From positions 248,001-312,000 of the forward strand of contig NZ_CP013438.1 of the NCBI RefSeq assembly GCF_001718795.1: a stretch of DNA of 64,000 nt, in the 5' to 3' direction. The translations under genes and the position numbers were made by a program. The notes under the pieces were generated by a model. The model saw only the letters and a program-made list of their open reading frames with translations, made no database searches and was not told the DNA's origin. Positions 33,586-42,435 of this stretch are shown here, in pieces. Position 1 is the first letter of the stretch; every line of letters begins with the position of its first letter. This DNA is from Burkholderia latens. GTDB lineage: Bacteria > Pseudomonadota > Gammaproteobacteria > Burkholderiales > Burkholderiaceae.

Positions 33586-33932
33586 ATCTCCTATTCCGTC
33601 ATCTCGCGATTGGCGATGCGGTAGTGGTGATCGGGGGAGATGGTCAATTGCTGGTAGCGGTAATTCGCGGCATTAACCTCGCACTTGGGCAATCGGTCGG
33701 ACGTGTTGGGCGAGCGATTGCAACGTCCGGCGATTCCAGGAAACGCTAAGGAGCGGCCGTGGGGTGAGAGAACTGCGTGCCGATAATCGGCAGCGTCCAC
33801 GGTGCGAGCCGGCGTTGCTCGGCCAACCGTGAGAACCGTGGCCTCGTCGGCCATTGCGGCGCCGACAGCGGCGACTTCGTACGCTGCGAACGGCGAAGCA
33901 ATATTGCGCGGGCCGGGCACACCGGAACGGCA
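33586..33932. other. Right island border, no confident gene
   Basis: GC rises back to core level here. A minus-strand frame (33591-33920) ends in a coding-like NYRYQQLTISPDHHYRIANR stretch, which may be a gene fragment of unknown origin. I see no tRNA or attachment-site repeat. Confidence 0.4.
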
Positions 33933-34865
33933 CTAGCGCATGCGGCTGCGCCCGTGAGTGCCCGTCAGTTCGACGACGAAATCCACGAATGCGCGAGTCT
34001 TTGCCGGCACGTGGTGGCGGGACGGGTAGTACACGTATAACGGATAACGCTCGTCGGCCCATTCGGGAAAGAGATCGATCAACCGGCCGTCGGCGATCAA
34101 CGGCTCCGCGCCGAGCAGCAGCATCTGCGCGATTCCGGACCCGGCGAGGCATGCGTTGAGCAGCGCGCCGGGATCGTTGACCGTGAGACGCCCGCGGGTA
34201 TCGACCACGATGCGTTTGCGCCCGCGATGGAATTCCCATGCGAACGGCTTGCCTGTCTCCGGATTGCGAAACTCCAGGCATCGATGGCTGTGGCGCTCAA
34301 GGTCCTCGGGTTTTGCCGGCCGTCCCCGGCGAGCGATATACGAGGGCGTCGCCACCGTCACGACGGCGGTATCGAGCAACTTTCTCGCGATCAGGCTGGA
34401 TGCGCGCGGTTCGCCGAATCGCACGGCGAGGTCGAAGCCGTCCATGACGAGGTCGCCCAGGCTGTCTCGCGCGATGAGCTCGATATCGAGTTCGGGATGC
34501 GCGTCCATGAATGCATCGAGCCGTGGCCCGAGAATGGCCCGGTAGACGACGGGATCCAGATTGATTCTCAGCTTTCCGCGCACGGCGGACGCGCTGCCCG
34601 CGGCCGCCGCGGCGGCTTCCTCGAGCCCGGCGAGATGGGGCATGACCTGCTCGTAAAAGCGGCGGCCCTCTTCGGTCAGCGAAACCGATCGCGTCGTCCG
34701 GTTGAAAAGCCGGATGCCCAGCTTTCTCTCCAGCCGCGCGATCGCCCGACTGACGCCCGGCGGCGTCATCCCTATTACTTCAGACGCAGCCGCAAACGTT
34801 CCGGCATCGACCACGGCCGCGAACACGCTAATGCTGCCGGACAGCTTCTCGCTACTGGATCTCAT
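33933..34865 (-). CDS. LysR-family transcriptional regulator
   Basis: Regulator of 310 residues. The HTH is at 8-62 (SISVFAAVVDAGTFAAASEV, GMTPPGVSRAIARLERKLGI), followed by the effector domain with FNRTTRSVSLTEEG, LRINLDPVVYRAILGPRL and the C-terminal YYPSRHHVPAKTRAFVDFV, typical of the DsdC/CrgA-like branch. It is divergent from an NmrA-type oxidoreductase with 209 bases between, the usual arrangement for a LysR protein and its target. The inducer is unknown. Confidence 0.92.
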   Translation of the reverse strand: MRSSSEKLSGSISVFAAVVDAGTFAAASEVIGMTPPGVSRAIARLERKLGIRLFNRTTRSVSLTEEGRRFYEQVMPHLAGLEEAAAAAAGSASAVRGKLRINLDPVVYRAILGPRLDAFMDAHPELDIELIARDSLGDLVMDGFDLAVRFGEPRASSLIARKLLDTAVVTVATPSYIARRGRPAKPEDLERHSHRCLEFRNPETGKPFAWEFHRGRKRIVVDTRGRLTVNDPGALLNACLAGSGIAQMLLLGAEPLIADGRLIDLFPEWADERYPLYVYYPSRHHVPAKTRAFVDFVVELTGTHGRSRMR

Positions 34866-35074
34866 GGTTGTCGACTAAATACGGGTTGCGAATCGCGAGC
34901 GGCCAACTCTAGGCCGACACGCCAACGCCGCGCAGGCTCGCAATGCCTGACGTTCGCAGCGATGATGCCGAATTCATGACGCGTTGTCACTTATCTGATG
35001 CCATCCATGTCGTTTTGTTTCGGTCAGCGTTTGTCCAGAATGCGACCGACGTATTCACACATGGGGAACGAGCA

Positions 35075-35941
35075 ATGTATGCAATCACGGGAATCACCGG
35101 CAAGGTCGGCGGCGCATTGGCCCGCGAATTGCTGGCCGCGGGGCAACCGGTGCGCGCAGTCGTGCGCGACACGACGCGGGCAGCGGTGTGGGCGGAGCGC
35201 GGGTGCGAGATCGCGACCGCGTTCATGGACGACGCTGCGTCGCTCGCCGATGCATTCACAGGTGCGGCGGGCGTTTTCATCCTGCTCCCGCCGGTGTTCG
35301 ATCCGGAGCCCGGGTTTCCCGAAGCGCGGAAAGTGATCGAGGCTGTGTCCGCCGCGCTTCTGAAGGCGCGCCCCGAACGGGTCGTTTGCCTGTCGACGAT
35401 CGGCGCGCAAGCCGACGAGTCCAATTTGCTCACGCAACTGACGCTGATGGAGCAGGCGCTGCGCGAGATGCCGATGCCCGTGACGTTCCTGCGGCCCGGC
35501 TGGTTCATGGAGAACGCCGCGTGGGATGTCGCGTCCGCGCGCGACGATGGCGCCATCGCCAGCTACCTGCAGCCGCTCGACAAGCCCGTGCCGATGGTCG
35601 CCACCGCGGACGTCGGCCGCGTGGCGGCGGAACTGCTTCAGCAGACGTGGCACGGCGTGCGTGTCGTCGAGCTCGAGGGCCCGCGCCGCGTGAGCCCCGA
35701 TGAACTCGCACGGGCCTTCAGTCGCGTTCTGGGCCGGCACGTGCGCGCGGAAGTCGTCGACAGGCGAACGTGGGAAACGCTGTTCCGCGCGCAGGGGATG
35801 AAGCATCCGGCGCCCCGCATGCGCATGCTGGACGGCTTCAACGAAGGCTGGATCGATTTCGAAAGCAGGCCTGATGAAATTTTGCGCGGTCGCGTCGCAC
35901 TGGACAGCGTCCTGAGCGAGCTTGTGTCGCGTACGGTCTGA
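35075..35941 (+). CDS. NmrA-family NAD(P)-binding protein (azoreductase/QOR-like)
   Basis: Protein of 288 residues of the atypical SDR class. The N-terminal MYAITGITGKVGGALARELL has the TGxTGxxG dinucleotide loop; VVCLSTIGA, TFLRPGWFMENA and MVATADVGRVAAELL match NmrA/quinone-oxidoreductase-2 relatives. It has no catalytic Tyr-Lys pair in the classical spacing. Such proteins sense redox through NADP or reduce quinones. GGGAACGAG precedes the ATG at 35075; longer in-frame starts add non-conserved residues. It is divergent from a LysR regulator that probably controls it. Confidence 0.88.
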   Translation: MYAITGITGKVGGALARELLAAGQPVRAVVRDTTRAAVWAERGCEIATAFMDDAASLADAFTGAAGVFILLPPVFDPEPGFPEARKVIEAVSAALLKARPERVVCLSTIGAQADESNLLTQLTLMEQALREMPMPVTFLRPGWFMENAAWDVASARDDGAIASYLQPLDKPVPMVATADVGRVAAELLQQTWHGVRVVELEGPRRVSPDELARAFSRVLGRHVRAEVVDRRTWETLFRAQGMKHPAPRMRMLDGFNEGWIDFESRPDEILRGRVALDSVLSELVSRTV

Positions 35942-36073
35942 ATAGACTCGGTGGGGCGCGGGGCGCGGGGCGCGGGGCGCGTGTGCGCTTCGGGCAGGCA
36001 AGCGACGTCCGCGGAAAGGCGTGCGTCACGTGTTTGTTGCCGCGCGCACGACGCGTTGTCGATACGCGTGCCC

Positions 36074-36646
36074 TCACGCCAGCAGACACGCTATCAAGTC
36101 ATGCGTCGTCCGCACCTCATACTTCCGCAGCAAACTCGCACGATGAATATCGACGGTGCGCGGGCTGATGCCCAGTTCCTTGCCGATTTCCTTGCTGGTG
36201 AGGCCATGCACCAGCAGCGCCGCGACGTCCCGCTCGCGATCGGTCAGCGTGCTCGTGACGTCGGTATGCTTGACGTTCTCCGACAGATCGGTGAACGTCC
36301 AGATCGCCAGCTCGAACGGCCGCTTCGGGTTGTATCCGAAACCGCAGACGGTGACCCAGAAGTGACTGCCGTCAACGCGCCGCATGATGCGGTCGTCGCT
36401 GAACCCGGCGTGTTTGGCAAGTAGCGGCGCGAGGCGCCGGCCCGTCGTCGCGAAGTCCTTCTGTTGCGGATAGAGCTTCGCGAACGACTGATCGATGATG
36501 TCGTCGCGCGTCGCCCTGAACAGTTGCAACGCCTTCTCGTTGCAGTCGATCATGATTCGCTCCTTCGCCACGATTGCCGCGACAGGCAGGTGCCTGAAGA
36601 GATCTTCGTAGTCGAGGGCTGGCATCGTGTCGGTCATGTTCGGCAT
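36074..36646 (-). CDS. PAS-LuxR transcriptional regulator
   Basis: One PAS domain (about residues 10-115; FRHLPVAAIVAKERIMIDCN to FTDLSEN) and a C-terminal LuxR HTH (about 125-185; LTDRERDVAALLVHGLTSKE, ISPRTVDIHRASLLRKYEVR). The length is about 190 residues with a start at 36646; ATGs at 36637 and 36625 are also possible, and none has a strong ribosome site. A far upstream ATG at 36781 would run through the dipeptidase remnant and is unlikely. It is a one-component regulator with no receiver domain. It follows the MFS carrier gene on the same strand. Confidence 0.85.
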   Translation of the reverse strand: MPNMTDTMPALDYEDLFRHLPVAAIVAKERIMIDCNEKALQLFRATRDDIIDQSFAKLYPQQKDFATTGRRLAPLLAKHAGFSDDRIMRRVDGSHFWVTVCGFGYNPKRPFELAIWTFTDLSENVKHTDVTSTLTDRERDVAALLVHGLTSKEIGKELGISPRTVDIHRASLLRKYEVRTTHDLIACLLA

Positions 36647-36737
36647 CTCGTCGACGGTCCGAACCGTGTCCGGACCAGCGCTATCGGGTGGGGTTGTCTG
36701 CTGTCCGATTGTAGCGGCGGCGCAGGCGCGCGGAGCA

Positions 36738-36925
36738 TCAGCCGACGTGAACGATGTCGCCGAGATTGTTATCGAATGCATACGCGTTGTGGAAGCCGCG
36801 GATGATGCCGGTCTTGTGTTTCCGCTTCACGCGCAGGACGTCGTCGGTCGTGCGCACCAGCGTGAGAACACCGAGCGCTCGAACTTCGAAACGTTCAGGC
36901 CGTCGATGACGATGCTGGAATCGTG
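36738..36925 (-). pseudogene. Remnant of a membrane dipeptidase (peptidase M19)
   Basis: On the minus strand the sequence reads HDSSIVIDGLNVSKFERSVF, the conserved N-terminus of M19 dipeptidases. It then jumps with a frame change to RTTDDVLRVKRKHKTGIIRG, continuing FHNAYAFDNNLGD, which is the next conserved block. About 40-50 residues between the blocks are deleted, the start codon is missing, and a stop at 36738 ends it; the remaining roughly 250 residues are gone. It lies directly downstream of the MFS carrier, suggesting a lost dipeptide uptake and hydrolysis pair. Confidence 0.75.
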
Positions 36926-36983
36926 AAGGCTCGCCCCTGTGCGAGGGGCGTGCCGGGCGCCGGCTCGAGAAGCCGGCGCGATC

Positions 36984-38330
36984 TCAAACCGCGCGTTCGA
37001 TGCCGCGCTTCGCGGACTGGCCGGTTCCCGCGGTAGCCGGGCCTGCATCCTCGAGTGCAGTCTTCGACGTTTCCGGCAGAGCGAGGCCGCCGATCATCGC
37101 GAAGATCGACACGGCGATCAGGTAGTACGCGGGCGACAGATTGGTGCCGGTCGCCGAAATCAGCCACGTGGCGACGAGCGGCGCCGTGCCGCCGAAGATC
37201 GTGTACGCGAGGTTGTACGTGATCGCCGATGCGGTATAGCGCGTTTTCGTCGCGAACACTTCCGACATCAGCGGCGCCGTCACCACACCGGAGAACACCG
37301 CGCCGATGGCGAGCAGCGCGACGCCGAGCAGCGAGTGCGACAACACGCCCGAACCGCCCAGCGAAAACGCCGGATACACCGACACGATGATGAAGATGCC
37401 GGTCGTGGCGATCGTCGCGCGGCGGCCGACGAGGTCCGAGTAGAAACCGGCGACCGGGCACAACGCTGCCGCGAAAAACAGCGCGAGCACCGTCACGAGC
37501 AGCGACGTGCCACGCGACAGGTGGCCGGCGACTTGCAGGTACGTCGCGAAATAGGTGGTGAACGTGTAGAACGACAGCGCCGTCACCGACACGAACGCGC
37601 CGAGCTTCAGGATGTTCCACGATTGCGAATGCAGCGTTTCCATCAGCGGCGCATGCGCGATGTCGTGCTTGCCTTCGAGCGCCTGGAACGCGGGCGTTTC
37701 ATTGAGGTTCACGCGCAGGTAGACGCCGATGAGGCCGACCGGCGCCGCGATCAGGAACGGCACGCGCCAGCCCCAGTCGATCATCGCCTGCGACGACAGC
37801 GACGATTCGAGCAGATACGCGACCACGGCCGCGCACGCGAACGACGAGAACGTCGATACCGGCACGAAGCTGCCGAAGAATGCGCGGCGGCGGCGCGGCG
37901 CGTGTTCCATCACGTACGCGCACGCGCCGGCGTATTCGCCGCCGGCCGAAAAGCCTTGCACGCAGCGGATGATCGTCAGCAGCAGCGGCGCCCAGTAGCC
38001 GATGCTCGCGTAGGTCGGCAGCAGGCCGATCAGCGTCGTCGAGCCGGCCATCATCAGGATCGTCAACGCGAGCGTGCGCTTGCGGCCGATCCGGTCGCCG
38101 ACGACGCCGAAGATCAGCCCGCCCAGCGGACGGAATGCAAAGGCCACCGCGAACACGGCGAAGGTTTTGAGGAGGCCGACCGTCGGGTCGCCGCTCGGGA
38201 AGAATTCGCGCGTCAGGATGGTGGCGAGAAAGCCGTATGCGGCGAAATCGAACCATTCGACAAAATTGCCGATGGACGCTGCGGCGATCACGCGCCGGAG
38301 TGTTTTGGTGTCGACGTCCTGGGTGGTCAT
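36984..38330 (-). CDS. MFS transporter, metabolite:H+ symporter family
   Basis: Twelve-helix carrier of 448 residues. Family marks are IGNFVEWFDFAAYGFLA at the start of helix 1, the loop GDRIGRKRTLAL between helices 2 and 3, RCVQGFSAGGEYAGACAYVM in helix 4, and a matching second-half loop (SDLVGRRATIA). These place it with the ProP/KgtP/ShiA group that imports organic acids, osmolytes or amino acids with protons. AGAGGACACGACC precedes the ATG at 38330. It is divergent from an aminotransferase over two identical palindromic boxes, and the adjacent dipeptidase remnant hints at an original peptide or amino-acid substrate. Confidence 0.9.
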   Translation of the reverse strand: MTTQDVDTKTLRRVIAAASIGNFVEWFDFAAYGFLATILTREFFPSGDPTVGLLKTFAVFAVAFAFRPLGGLIFGVVGDRIGRKRTLALTILMMAGSTTLIGLLPTYASIGYWAPLLLTIIRCVQGFSAGGEYAGACAYVMEHAPRRRRAFFGSFVPVSTFSSFACAAVVAYLLESSLSSQAMIDWGWRVPFLIAAPVGLIGVYLRVNLNETPAFQALEGKHDIAHAPLMETLHSQSWNILKLGAFVSVTALSFYTFTTYFATYLQVAGHLSRGTSLLVTVLALFFAAALCPVAGFYSDLVGRRATIATTGIFIIVSVYPAFSLGGSGVLSHSLLGVALLAIGAVFSGVVTAPLMSEVFATKTRYTASAITYNLAYTIFGGTAPLVATWLISATGTNLSPAYYLIAVSIFAMIGGLALPETSKTALEDAGPATAGTGQSAKRGIERAV

Positions 38331-38389
38331 GGTCGTGTCCTCTCTACGTGTGGGCGCTCGGTTCGCGTCGAAAACCATGGTAGGGAGGC

Positions 38390-38402
38390 CAATTACCTAG
38401 GT
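38390..38402. promoter_or_regulatory. Operator box 1 (CAATTACCTAGGT)
   Basis: The same 13 bases recur at 38413-38425, 23 bp away (about two helical turns), between divergent MFS carrier and aminotransferase genes. This suggests cooperative repressor binding. Confidence 0.65.
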
Positions 38403-38412
38403 CGATAGGTGT

Positions 38413-38428
38413 CAATTACCTAGGTAAT
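38413..38428. promoter_or_regulatory. Operator box 2 (perfect palindrome ATTACCTAGGTAAT)
   Basis: The second copy extends into a perfect 14-bp palindrome at 38415-38428. Its regulator is not identified; no regulator gene abuts the site. Confidence 0.7.
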
Positions 38429-38626
38429 CGGAGGAGGCGAACCTGACCGGCGGATCTGGAACATTAATGACCAAACCGCAAGACCTAGTGCGTAGATATC
38501 GTTTGCCGCGCCGTTAATGACTATCGACAATCGTGGCTCGAATCCCCGCCGCTTGCGCCAGAAGCGCAGGGGCGGCCGGCACGTGGCGGCTATCCCGGCC
38601 GTCGCTGCCATCCAGCTCACGACGAC

Positions 38627-39826
38627 ATGTACGCGTTCACGCCCTCATTCCAGAATCCAGCCGGTTCGCCGATCCGCGAGCTGTTCAAGTACCTTTCCGA
38701 ACCGGGGATGATCTCCTTCGCGGGCGGCTACCCGGCGAGCGACCTGTTCGACGTCGACGGCCTGAACACGGCTGCCGAACGCGCATATGCGCAGCCGGTC
38801 CGCTGCCTGCAATACGGCCCGACCGACGGCCTGGCGGAACTGAAGCAGCAACTGATCGCATTGATGGCGCGCCGCGGCGTCGCGTGCACGCCGGCCGAAT
38901 TGCTCGTCACCACCGGTTCGCAGCAGGGGCTCGACCTGCTGCTGCGCGTGATGGTCGCGCCGGGCGACGTCGTGCTGACCGAACAACCCGCTTATCCGGC
39001 GACGCTGTCGGCGATGCGTCTGCAACAGGCGCGGATCGTGACGATCCCCGTCGATGGCGACGGCCTCGACGTCGACCGTCTCGCTTCGCTGCTCGCGTCG
39101 GGCGCGATCGCGCAGCCGAAGCTGCTGTACACGGTGCCGACCTTCGCGAACCCGACCGGCGCGACGCTTGCGCGCGAACGTCGGCTGAAGCTGTTGCGGC
39201 TCGCGGTGCAATACCGTTTCCTGATCGTCGAGGACGACCCGTACGGCGATCTGCGCTTCGCGGGCGAGCCGGTGCCCTCGATGCTCGCGCTGGCGAGCGA
39301 AGTCGAAGGTGCGCGCGACTGGATCGTGCACTTCGCGAGCCTGTCGAAAATCGTCGCGCCGGGGCTGCGCGTGGGCTGGACGATCGCGCCGGCCGAGATC
39401 GCACGCCGCTGCGTGATCGCGAAGCAGACGGTCGACCTGTGCAGCGCGCCGTGGACGCAAGCGATCGCCGCTGAGTATCTTGCCGACGGTGCGCTCGAAC
39501 GCCATTTGCCGCACATCACGGCGGCCTACAAGCGCAAATGCGATGCGATGTGCGACGCACTGCGCGATGGCTTCGGCGACGCGATTACGTTTCATCGTCC
39601 CGAAGGCGGGATGTTCGTGTGGGCGCGGATCGGCGCGGTGTCGTCCGACGTGCTGCTGCAACGGGCGATCGCGAACAAGGTCGTGTTCGTGCCTGGCAAC
39701 GCATTCTTCGCCGACAACGTCGACGCCGCGTCGCTGCGCCTGTCGTTCGCCGCGCCGGACATCGATCCGATCCGGGAAGGCGTCGCGCGCCTGGTGCGCG
39801 CATATGGTGCGGCGCTGGCCGCGTGA
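38627..39826 (+). CDS. PLP-dependent aminotransferase class I/II (LysN/MocR-aminotransferase type)
   Basis: Protein of 399 residues, fold type I. Visible are ISFAGGYPASDLFD at the N-terminus, LQYGPTDGLAELK, TTGSQQGLDLLLRV (phosphate-binding), PTFANPTGAT, VEDDPYGDLRF (Asp and Tyr contacting PLP), SLSKIVAPGLRVGW with the Schiff-base Lys, and LRLSFA with the carboxylate-binding Arg. This pattern is that of 2-aminoadipate aminotransferase and related enzymes, without a GntR DNA-binding domain. It uses 2-oxoglutarate or a similar acceptor; the donor is not certain. A 62-residue gene follows 12 bases downstream. It is divergent from an MFS carrier over shared operators. Confidence 0.88.
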   Translation: MYAFTPSFQNPAGSPIRELFKYLSEPGMISFAGGYPASDLFDVDGLNTAAERAYAQPVRCLQYGPTDGLAELKQQLIALMARRGVACTPAELLVTTGSQQGLDLLLRVMVAPGDVVLTEQPAYPATLSAMRLQQARIVTIPVDGDGLDVDRLASLLASGAIAQPKLLYTVPTFANPTGATLARERRLKLLRLAVQYRFLIVEDDPYGDLRFAGEPVPSMLALASEVEGARDWIVHFASLSKIVAPGLRVGWTIAPAEIARRCVIAKQTVDLCSAPWTQAIAAEYLADGALERHLPHITAAYKRKCDAMCDALRDGFGDAITFHRPEGGMFVWARIGAVSSDVLLQRAIANKVVFVPGNAFFADNVDAASLRLSFAAPDIDPIREGVARLVRAYGAALAA

Positions 39827-39838
39827 GGAGACAGATAG

Positions 39839-40027
39839 ATGAACATCGTCGTCAGCACCGCCGGATGGGCGGATGAAGCGCCGGGCATGGCCGGCGTCCG
39901 GCCCGTCGAGCACAGATCGTCGCAGATCAGCGCGGGGCCGCAATACGTGGCCGACGTGCTGGGCCGCTTCGGCGCGGAGCCGAACGACGCAGGCGACGCG
40001 GCGCCTGCCGTCCTCGGCTACAACTGA
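39839..40027 (+). CDS. 62-residue hypothetical peptide downstream of the aminotransferase
   Basis: Begins MNIVVSTAGWADEAPGMAGV and ends DAAPAVLGYN. GAGGAG lies about eight bases before the ATG and the gap to the aminotransferase stop is 12 bases, so it is probably translated from the same mRNA. Acidic, soluble, no signal peptide, no family recognised. Codon bias is consistent with the neighbours. Confidence 0.55.
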   Translation: MNIVVSTAGWADEAPGMAGVRPVEHRSSQISAGPQYVADVLGRFGAEPNDAGDAAPAVLGYN

Positions 40028-40119
40028 ACCGGGCGGCCGCCCGCTCGCGCTGCCGGCAGCGCGCGGCCGCCGAGACGGTTAAGCTAGCGCGATCGACTCC
40101 CCGACACCGCCGCGCCCAC

Positions 40120-40722
40120 ATGTCCGATCCCGCTGCCGAATCGCTTGCGCAAACATACGACCGTCTATGGTCGTGCCTCGAATCCGGCGTCGGCGCACAG
40201 CGCTCGCCGTTCACGATGCTGCTGGCCGCGACGCTCGGCGTCGACGGCGCGCCGAAGGTGCGCATGGTCGTACTGCGGCAAGTCGATCGTGCGCGCCGCG
40301 TGCTGGCGTTCCATACCGACGTGCGTTCGGAGAAAGTGGCGGAGCTGCGCCGCGATCCGCGCATCGCGATCGTCGCGAACGATCTCGGCTCGCTCGTGCA
40401 GATTCGCGCGGAAGGTGTTTCATCGATCTGCGACGACGAAGCGCAACGTCGTGCGATCTGGCAATCGAGCCGCCCGCATACGCTGCTCCTGTATCGCGCG
40501 CCATTGCGCCCGGGCACGCCGATCGAGTCGCCTGACGACGCGCGCATCGCGGCGAGTCGAAGCACCGGCGCAACGGCAGACGACGACGGCTATCGAAACT
40601 TCTGCCTGATCCACGTGGACGTCACGCGCATCGACTGGCTCGAACTCGGGCGCAGCGGCCATCGGCGCGCGATCTTCGACGTGAGCGACGGCGGTTGCGA
40701 AGGACGCTGGGTTGCACCCTGA
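40120..40722 (+). CDS. Pyridoxamine 5'-phosphate oxidase-like flavoprotein
   Basis: Protein of 200 residues of the Alr4036-type FMN-binding split-barrel family. Conserved points are APKVRMVVLR, the HTDVRSEKVAELRRDPRIAI segment that binds FMN phosphate, LVQIRAEG, and the C-terminal IDWLELGRSGHRRAIF with the substrate-phosphate His and Arg. True PdxH proteins end in ERLAP; here the end is CEGRWVAP, similar in role. Oxidation of pyridoxamine phosphate is possible, but many relatives have other activities. It follows PLP-enzyme genes on the same strand, a loose thematic link. Confidence 0.83.
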   Translation: MSDPAAESLAQTYDRLWSCLESGVGAQRSPFTMLLAATLGVDGAPKVRMVVLRQVDRARRVLAFHTDVRSEKVAELRRDPRIAIVANDLGSLVQIRAEGVSSICDDEAQRRAIWQSSRPHTLLLYRAPLRPGTPIESPDDARIAASRSTGATADDDGYRNFCLIHVDVTRIDWLELGRSGHRRAIFDVSDGGCEGRWVAP

Positions 40723-40891
40723 CCGCGGTTTCCGCATCGCTGCTACAAACGCGTACAAACCAGACACATCCGGGATACATCAGACCTTTCAAATGGGCGA
40801 CGCCGCATGACCAGCGCGCGCCCGTTCGAAAGTCGGCGCGATAGGTGCGCGGCATGTTCACTTTCCACTTTACGAAAGGAGATGCCGAACG

Positions 40892-42169
40892 ATGTCTTCC
40901 ACACCGTTTTCCCCAATGCGTCGCCACCTGCTGGCCAGTTCCGTTGCCGCCGGCGTCACCGCGATGCTGCCCACCGCGCTGCATGCGGCGACCGGCGGCG
41001 ACGGCATACGCCCGTTCACCGCCCATATTCCCGATGAAGCACTGGCCGACCTGCGCCGGCGCATTGCCGCGACGCGCTGGCCGGGCCGCGAGACCGTCGC
41101 CGACGAATCCCAGGGCGTACGGCTCGCGCGCATGCAGGCGCTGCTGCGCTACTGGGGCACCGACTACGACTGGCGCAAGGGCGAGGCGCGCCTGAACGGT
41201 TTCCCGATGTTCATCACCGAAATCGACGGGCTCGACATTCATTTCATCCACGTGCGCTCGCGGCACGCGAACGCGATGCCGATGATCATGACGCATGGCT
41301 GGCCCGGCTCGATCTTCGAGTTGCTGAAGGCGATCGGCCCGCTCACGGATCCGACCGCGCACGGTGCAAGCGCCTACGATGCGTTCCACGTCGTCGTGCC
41401 GTCGCTGCCCGGCTTCGGCTTCTCGGGCCGTCCGACGAAGACGGGCTGGGGCTCCGACCACATCGCACGCGCGTGGGGCGAGCTGATGGCTCGTCTCGGC
41501 TATACGCGCTTCGTGTCGCAGGGCGGCGACTGCGGCTCGGTGATCTCGCACCGGATGGCGATGCAGCGCGTACAGGGCCTGGCCGGCATTCACGTGAACA
41601 TGCCGGCGACGGTGCCGCCGGACATCGCAACGCTGCTGCAGACGGACGCGCCTGCGCCGGCATCGCTGTCGCCGAAGGAGAAGGCCGCGTACGAGAAGCT
41701 CGCGACGTTCTATCGCGACAATTGCGGCTACTCGGCGATGATGGTCACGCGTCCGCAGACGGTCGGCTACGCGCTCGCCGATTCGCCGTCGGGTCAGGCC
41801 GCATGGATGTACGACAAGATCTCGCAGTGGACCTACAGCGGCGGCGTGCCCGAACGCTCGATTCCGCGCGACGAGATTCTCGACGACATTTCGCTGTACT
41901 GGCTGACCAACACGGCCACGTCGTCCGCGCAGATCTACTGGGAGGATCACTCGAACAACTTCAACGCGGTGGACATCTCGCTGCCGGCGGCGATCACGGT
42001 GTTCCCCGGCGAAATCTACCAGGCGCCGCGCAGCTGGGCCGAGCGCAGCTATCACAACCTGATCTATTTCAACGAAGTCGACAAGGGCGGGCATTTCGCG
42101 GCGTGGGAAGAGCCGGAACTGTTCGCGCGCGAAGTGCGTGCGGGGTTCCGGCCGCTGCGGCGCGCGTGA
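40892..42169 (+). CDS. Epoxide hydrolase, alpha/beta fold, exported
   Basis: Protein of 425 residues with a Tat-like signal peptide (MRRHLLASSVAAGVTAML, cut near 33). The EHN domain (about 38-150: FTAHIPDEALADLRRRIAAT) precedes the hydrolase fold. The oxyanion motif is HGWPGS, the nucleophile Asp is in SQGGDCGSVIS, and the catalytic His is in KGGHFAAWEEPE. Lid tyrosines that open the epoxide are present in the cap. AAAGGAG lies 10 bases before the ATG. It opens a run of exported hydrolase genes, suggesting degradation of a xenobiotic or lignin-type compound outside the cytoplasm. Confidence 0.92.
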   Translation: MSSTPFSPMRRHLLASSVAAGVTAMLPTALHAATGGDGIRPFTAHIPDEALADLRRRIAATRWPGRETVADESQGVRLARMQALLRYWGTDYDWRKGEARLNGFPMFITEIDGLDIHFIHVRSRHANAMPMIMTHGWPGSIFELLKAIGPLTDPTAHGASAYDAFHVVVPSLPGFGFSGRPTKTGWGSDHIARAWGELMARLGYTRFVSQGGDCGSVISHRMAMQRVQGLAGIHVNMPATVPPDIATLLQTDAPAPASLSPKEKAAYEKLATFYRDNCGYSAMMVTRPQTVGYALADSPSGQAAWMYDKISQWTYSGGVPERSIPRDEILDDISLYWLTNTATSSAQIYWEDHSNNFNAVDISLPAAITVFPGEIYQAPRSWAERSYHNLIYFNEVDKGGHFAAWEEPELFAREVRAGFRPLRRA

Positions 42170-42435
42170 GCGTGGCCGGATCGGGCGACGCTCGACGAGC
42201 CGGCGCGGGCGACTGCCCCGCGCGCCTGCGCCGGCCGCGAACCGTCGGTTCGCACGCGATTTTGAATCGTTGTTTGTCGGACTCGAACACAGATACGTTG
42301 AGATACAAAGCGTCCGGGCGGTTCGGATATAAAACCGGTGACGCGTATCACACGGCGGCGCAATGCCAGGCGCCGCCGGCGTGAACGGCGATACCGGAAT
42401 TCCTTTCTTTGCGCTTCGACAATGGAGAACGAGTC

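Noticed and set aside
33591..33920. Minus-strand 109-residue frame at the island border
   Set aside because: Only the last 30 residues look coding-like. It may be a gene fragment but cannot be assigned.
36627..36926. 99-residue plus-strand frame upstream of the carrier's 3' end
   Set aside because: The opposite strand shows two conserved dipeptidase blocks, which explains the coding-like signal.
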